Shown piece by piece: positions 61,072 through 64,000 of a stretch of DNA of 64,000 nucleotides. The position numbers and the translations under genes were made by a program. How positions within the stretch are numbered: position 1 is the first letter of the stretch; each line of letters starts with the position of its first letter. Origin of the DNA: Actinomadura syzygii (lineage in GTDB: Bacteria > Actinomycetota > Actinomycetes > Streptosporangiales > Streptosporangiaceae); assembly GCF_008085905.1 (NCBI RefSeq), contig NZ_VSFF01000016.1, forward strand, positions 1 to 64,000, in the 5' to 3' direction. Under the pieces are notes generated by a model. The model ran no database searches. It was given only the letters and a program-made list of their open reading frames with translations, and was not told where the DNA came from.

Positions 61072-61647
61072 ATGGCACAGCTCAAGGGCAAGGGCGCGTT
61101 CACCGCGGTCAACCTCCTCGCCAAGACCTACAACAACAATGTCACCCGGGACGGCAAGACCCGCTACATCGACGTGATGATCGACCATCGCGACGAGCGC
61201 GGTCGCACCCAGACCAACCTGCATCTGGCCTCGCGGCGCACCAAGGACGACGAGGGCAACGTCCGCTACAACAACGGAGCGCCCTACTCTGCCGGGCAGT
61301 TCGACAAGATCGTCGAAACCGCCGGTCCGAACGTCGAGCCGATCCTCGACCGGGCGGGCAGGGAGATCGGCAGGGTGTTCGCTGTCAAGGCCAACCTGAT
61401 GCCGTCAGCCAAGGGCAACGGACTCGTGCTGAACAGCGATTCCCTGGCCCAGTCCGATTTCAAGATCGACGACAAGACGATGGATGGCCAGTTCGCCACC
61501 ATGGCCGCCAATCGCAACGCGGTCCAGGCACAGGACCAGGCGCGGCGCGGGAACGGCACCAACGTTCCTGCGCGCCAGGCCACGGCCGAGGGCGAGGCCC
61601 AGCAGGCTCCGGAGCCCGCCGCCGAGGAGGAGCCGGCGGTCGGCTGA
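61072..61647 (+). CDS. Unknown 191-aa soluble protein, conjugation module
   Basis: ATG 61072 follows GCAAGGGAGACAGCTC. The first 140 residues are a compact domain (NLLAKTYNNNVTRDGKTRYIDVMIDHRDERGRTQTN..., PYSAGQFDKIVE, FAVKANLMP); the last 45 are Ala/Glu-rich and acidic. An acidic tail on a small globular domain is reminiscent of single-stranded-DNA-binding proteins, but that is a guess. A terminator follows at 61671. Confidence 0.7.
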   Translation: MAQLKGKGAFTAVNLLAKTYNNNVTRDGKTRYIDVMIDHRDERGRTQTNLHLASRRTKDDEGNVRYNNGAPYSAGQFDKIVETAGPNVEPILDRAGREIGRVFAVKANLMPSAKGNGLVLNSDSLAQSDFKIDDKTMDGQFATMAANRNAVQAQDQARRGNGTNVPARQATAEGEAQQAPEPAAEEEPAVG

Positions 61648-61670
61648 GCGATCGGGCCGACAGCGTTCCA

Positions 61671-61698
61671 GGCCGATGCTGAGTGATCAGCATCGGCC
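61671..61698. terminator. Terminator hairpin
   Basis: Perfect 12-bp arms GGCCGATGCTGA (61671-61682) and TCAGCATCGGCC (61687-61698) with a GTGA loop, followed by TTTCAC. Confidence 0.85.
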
Positions 61699-61907
61699 TT
61701 TCACATCAGCAAGGTTGTTTCCTCCTCGGATACGAGGAAAGCGGTGGCGTCAGGTAGGGCGCCCGCCGGCAACTGGGAAGAAATCAGCGCTCGGCAATCT
61801 CGAATTCATCCAGATCACACGAGGCCAGGCATAAGGAGCTGAGTGGTGTTCACTCAGAGCATTCCAGCACCCGGGTCCGGCGGCCGCTGAAAGAATAGGC
61901 ATAGGTA

Positions 61908-63674
61908 ATGTTCACAGACGATCGACTCAATGAGGCCTACGAGCTGCTGTCGCTCCTGTCGAACCCGCTCAAGGCAGCCGAACGAGCGGTCGTCGGCCGC
62001 GAGTACGAGATGACGCAGCTCTTGGCGGCGATGAACCGCCCGGAGCTGTGCAACACCCTCCTGCTCTCCCCCGCCGGCAGCGGGAAGACCATGCTCGTCC
62101 AGGGCGTCATGCGGCAGGACCGCGAGCGCCTCTACCTGGAGGTGGATCCCGCCCGCATGATCGCCGAGGCGGGCACCTCGGAGAACATGGCCTCGATGCT
62201 CAAGGGCTTCTTCGATGAAGCCGAGGCGTTCGTCAAGGACGAGGGCCGGGAGCTGGTGCTGTTCATCGACGAGTTCCACCAGATCATCCAGCTCTCCGAC
62301 GCGGCGGTCGAGGCGATCAAACCGGTGCTCGCGGCCTCCGGCGTCCGCGGCATCCGGGTCATCGCGGCGACGACGTACGAGGAGTTCCACCAGCACGTTT
62401 CGCCGAACCAGCCACTGGTCGAGCGGCTCCAGCGCATCAACCTCGCTCCTCCCGACCAGGAGACGACGGTGATGATCCTCCAAGGTATGGCCGAGCGCTA
62501 CGGCGTGGCCGACCAGTTCTACGACGATCACCTCTTCCGGATGATCTACGAGTACACCCAGCGGTACATGCCGGCGAACTCCCAACCCCGCAAGTCGATC
62601 CTTGTGCTCGACTCGATGGTCGGCTGGCACCGGCACACCGGCCAGGCCATCGACCGGGATCTGCTGGCGGAGGTGCTCATGGAGTCACTCAACGTCAACG
62701 TCGCCTTCCGGGTCGACGCGACGAAGATCAAAAAGCAGCTCGACAGCAAGGTCTACAGCCAGGACTTCGCGACCTCGGTCGTGGCCCGCCGATTGCAGCT
62801 GTGCGTGGCCGATCTCAATGACAAGAGCCGGCCGGAAGCGTCGTTTCTGTTCACCGGAAGCACCGGTGTCGGCAAGACCGAGCTGGTCAAGCAACTGGCG
62901 AAACTGCTCTTCGGCGACGACCAGCGCCATCTCATCAGGTTCGACATGACCGAGTTCGCTTCGCAGGACTCTTTCGCGACCTTCCGCTCGGAGCTGACCA
63001 AGCGGGTCTGGGACCTCTCCCACGCCGTCCTGCTCTTCGACGAGATCGAGAAGGCGCATGCGATGGTCACCCGCGTCCTGCTCCAAGTGCTCGACGACGG
63101 CCGGCTCTCCGACGACAACAACCGCGAGGTGAGCTTCCTCAACACCTACATCGTCCTCACGACCAACTCCGGCTCGGAGATCTTCCGAACGATCGGCGAC
63201 TACGAGGCCGACGACGACGGCTCGGGCAAGGCCCTGATCAAGTACGAGAAGCTCATCCGCGAGTCGATCAAGTCGACGACCGGGGGCAACCGCTTCCCGC
63301 CCGAGCTGCTCGGCCGCATCGACTCGATCGTGCCGTTCCAGCCGCTGTCGCTGCCGACGCAGCAGAAGATCGTCAAGGACAAGCTGCGGCAGCTCGTCCA
63401 CGAGGTCCTCGTCAAGCACAACGTGCGGGTCACCGTCGATGAGAAGGTCCTGCAGTACCTCATCGAGGACAAGGGCGACACCGACTCCGACGCCGGCGGC
63501 GCCCGCGCGGCCGTGGCGAAGATGACCGACGAGGTGACCACGGCGATCGCGGCGTTCGTCAACCACTATCCAGTCGAGCGACGGATCCGGATCGACATCG
63601 ACGGCGACCTGGTCAGCGATCACAAGAACCTGCTGACCTCGGACGCCCGTGTCGTCGTGTCCGCGATGCGATAG
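61908..63674 (+). CDS. Two-module Clp/Hsp100-like AAA+ ATPase, conjugation module
   Basis: A 588-aa protein with two AAA+ modules: Walker A SPAGSGKT (K60) with Walker B LFIDE (D121/E122), and Walker A TGSTGVGKTE (K323) with Walker B LLFDEIEKAH (D378/E379), followed by a ClpB-type C-terminal D2 domain (RIDSIVPFQPLS). The N-terminal domain and coiled-coil M-domain of ClpB are absent. The substrate-threading loops (KYRG- and GYVG-type) are not recognisable: the segment between Walker A and B of module 2 reads FDMTEFASQDSFATFRSEL. It may power assembly or remodelling of the transfer apparatus. Confidence 0.82.
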   Translation: MFTDDRLNEAYELLSLLSNPLKAAERAVVGREYEMTQLLAAMNRPELCNTLLLSPAGSGKTMLVQGVMRQDRERLYLEVDPARMIAEAGTSENMASMLKGFFDEAEAFVKDEGRELVLFIDEFHQIIQLSDAAVEAIKPVLAASGVRGIRVIAATTYEEFHQHVSPNQPLVERLQRINLAPPDQETTVMILQGMAERYGVADQFYDDHLFRMIYEYTQRYMPANSQPRKSILVLDSMVGWHRHTGQAIDRDLLAEVLMESLNVNVAFRVDATKIKKQLDSKVYSQDFATSVVARRLQLCVADLNDKSRPEASFLFTGSTGVGKTELVKQLAKLLFGDDQRHLIRFDMTEFASQDSFATFRSELTKRVWDLSHAVLLFDEIEKAHAMVTRVLLQVLDDGRLSDDNNREVSFLNTYIVLTTNSGSEIFRTIGDYEADDDGSGKALIKYEKLIRESIKSTTGGNRFPPELLGRIDSIVPFQPLSLPTQQKIVKDKLRQLVHEVLVKHNVRVTVDEKVLQYLIEDKGDTDSDAGGARAAVAKMTDEVTTAIAAFVNHYPVERRIRIDIDGDLVSDHKNLLTSDARVVVSAMR

Positions 63675-63793
63675 AGCACAGACCACCTCCCGATTGATCA
63701 TTTTTGACCATCCGAGCATTGCAATGAATGGACAATAATTAGCGCCGTTGCAAATAGGTCGATTTACTGCTGAATAGAGGGGATCGGCACATC

Positions 63794-64000
63794 ATGCGTA
63801 TTATGACAACGGCGGTGGAAGGCCGGAAGAAGGATCGGAAGAGGCGACCCGACGAGATGCTGGCCTCCGTGGTCCGCGAGACCGCGATCCCCGCCGCTGT
63901 CGAGCTGCTGCGGGGCAATGGGCGCTTCGAATTTCCCAGCGGCACCGCGTGGGTCATCCTCGTGCTCGCCGCCGAGACCCTCGGGGGCCTGAGCAAACGG
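63794..64000 (+). CDS. N-terminus of an unidentified protein, cut by the window edge
   Basis: An open frame of 69 codons from ATG 63794 (AGAGGGGATCGGCACATC upstream) to the window end with no stop. It starts with a basic stretch (GRKKDRKRRPDEMLASVV) and continues RETAIPAAVELLRGNGRFEFPSG, then a hydrophobic strand TAWVILVLAAETLGG. I do not recognise it; as the next gene after the AAA+ ATPase it is probably part of the same module. Confidence 0.6.
   Translation, partial: MRIMTTAVEGRKKDRKRRPDEMLASVVRETAIPAAVELLRGNGRFEFPSGTAWVILVLAAETLGGLSKR

Overview
The window is high-GC actinobacterial DNA with GTG and TTG starts, strong purine-rich ribosome binding sites and several families typical of filamentous actinomycetes (two PF04672-type methyltransferases, snapalysin, streptogrisin-like protease, lysine-tailed HU). 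A member of the Actinomadura/Streptosporangiales group is my inference; no rRNA, tRNA or CRISPR array was seen.

Region 1 (1-17.9 kb) is chromosomal. It opens with a dormancy-type (DosR/DevR-like) cluster: a GAF sensor kinase, an Acg-type nitroreductase, the response regulator and a CtpF-like P-type ATPase. GGGAC-NNNN-GTCCC palindromes lie upstream of the nitroreductase/regulator pair and upstream of a gene cut by the left edge. Next come two methyltransferases, two convergent LysR genes, a snapalysin with a LysR box in its shared promoter, a hotdog dehydratase, an MBL-fold hydrolase, a streptogrisin-like protease, DUF72, VanX-like, CBS-BON and HU proteins.

Region 2 (17.9-28.2 kb) is more mixed: a second PF04672 methyltransferase, a gltB fragment, YjbR, a DUF559-type protein, a large secreted M14 peptidase, a HAD + S1-domain pair, a small hydrolase, and a TetR/VOC operon with two palindromic operators. 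Region 3 (28.3-32.2 kb) is a cobalamin riboswitch followed by btuF-btuC-btuD-cbiZ. Region 4 (33.7-41.8 kb) is a leucine/branched-chain acyl-CoA catabolic locus: acyl-CoA ligase and TetR on one strand, and acyl-CoA carboxylase beta and alpha, HMG-CoA lyase and acyl-CoA dehydrogenase on the other, with paired GTTAAC operators between them.

Region 5 (41.8-50.7 kb) is a mosaic of gene fragments, small proteins, repeats, a serine recombinase and its partial duplicate, a secreted six-cysteine protein and an excisionase-like HTH protein. Region 6 (50.7-64.0 kb, open at the right edge) is a conjugation module, probably part of an integrative element or integrated plasmid: pilin-like protein, several bitopic membrane proteins, a wall hydrolase with three predicted catalytic domains, a MobP-like relaxase, an unknown 191-aa protein and a two-module Clp-like ATPase that lacks recognisable pore loops. 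This module, and especially the ATPase and the triple hydrolase, is the part most likely to be under-described.
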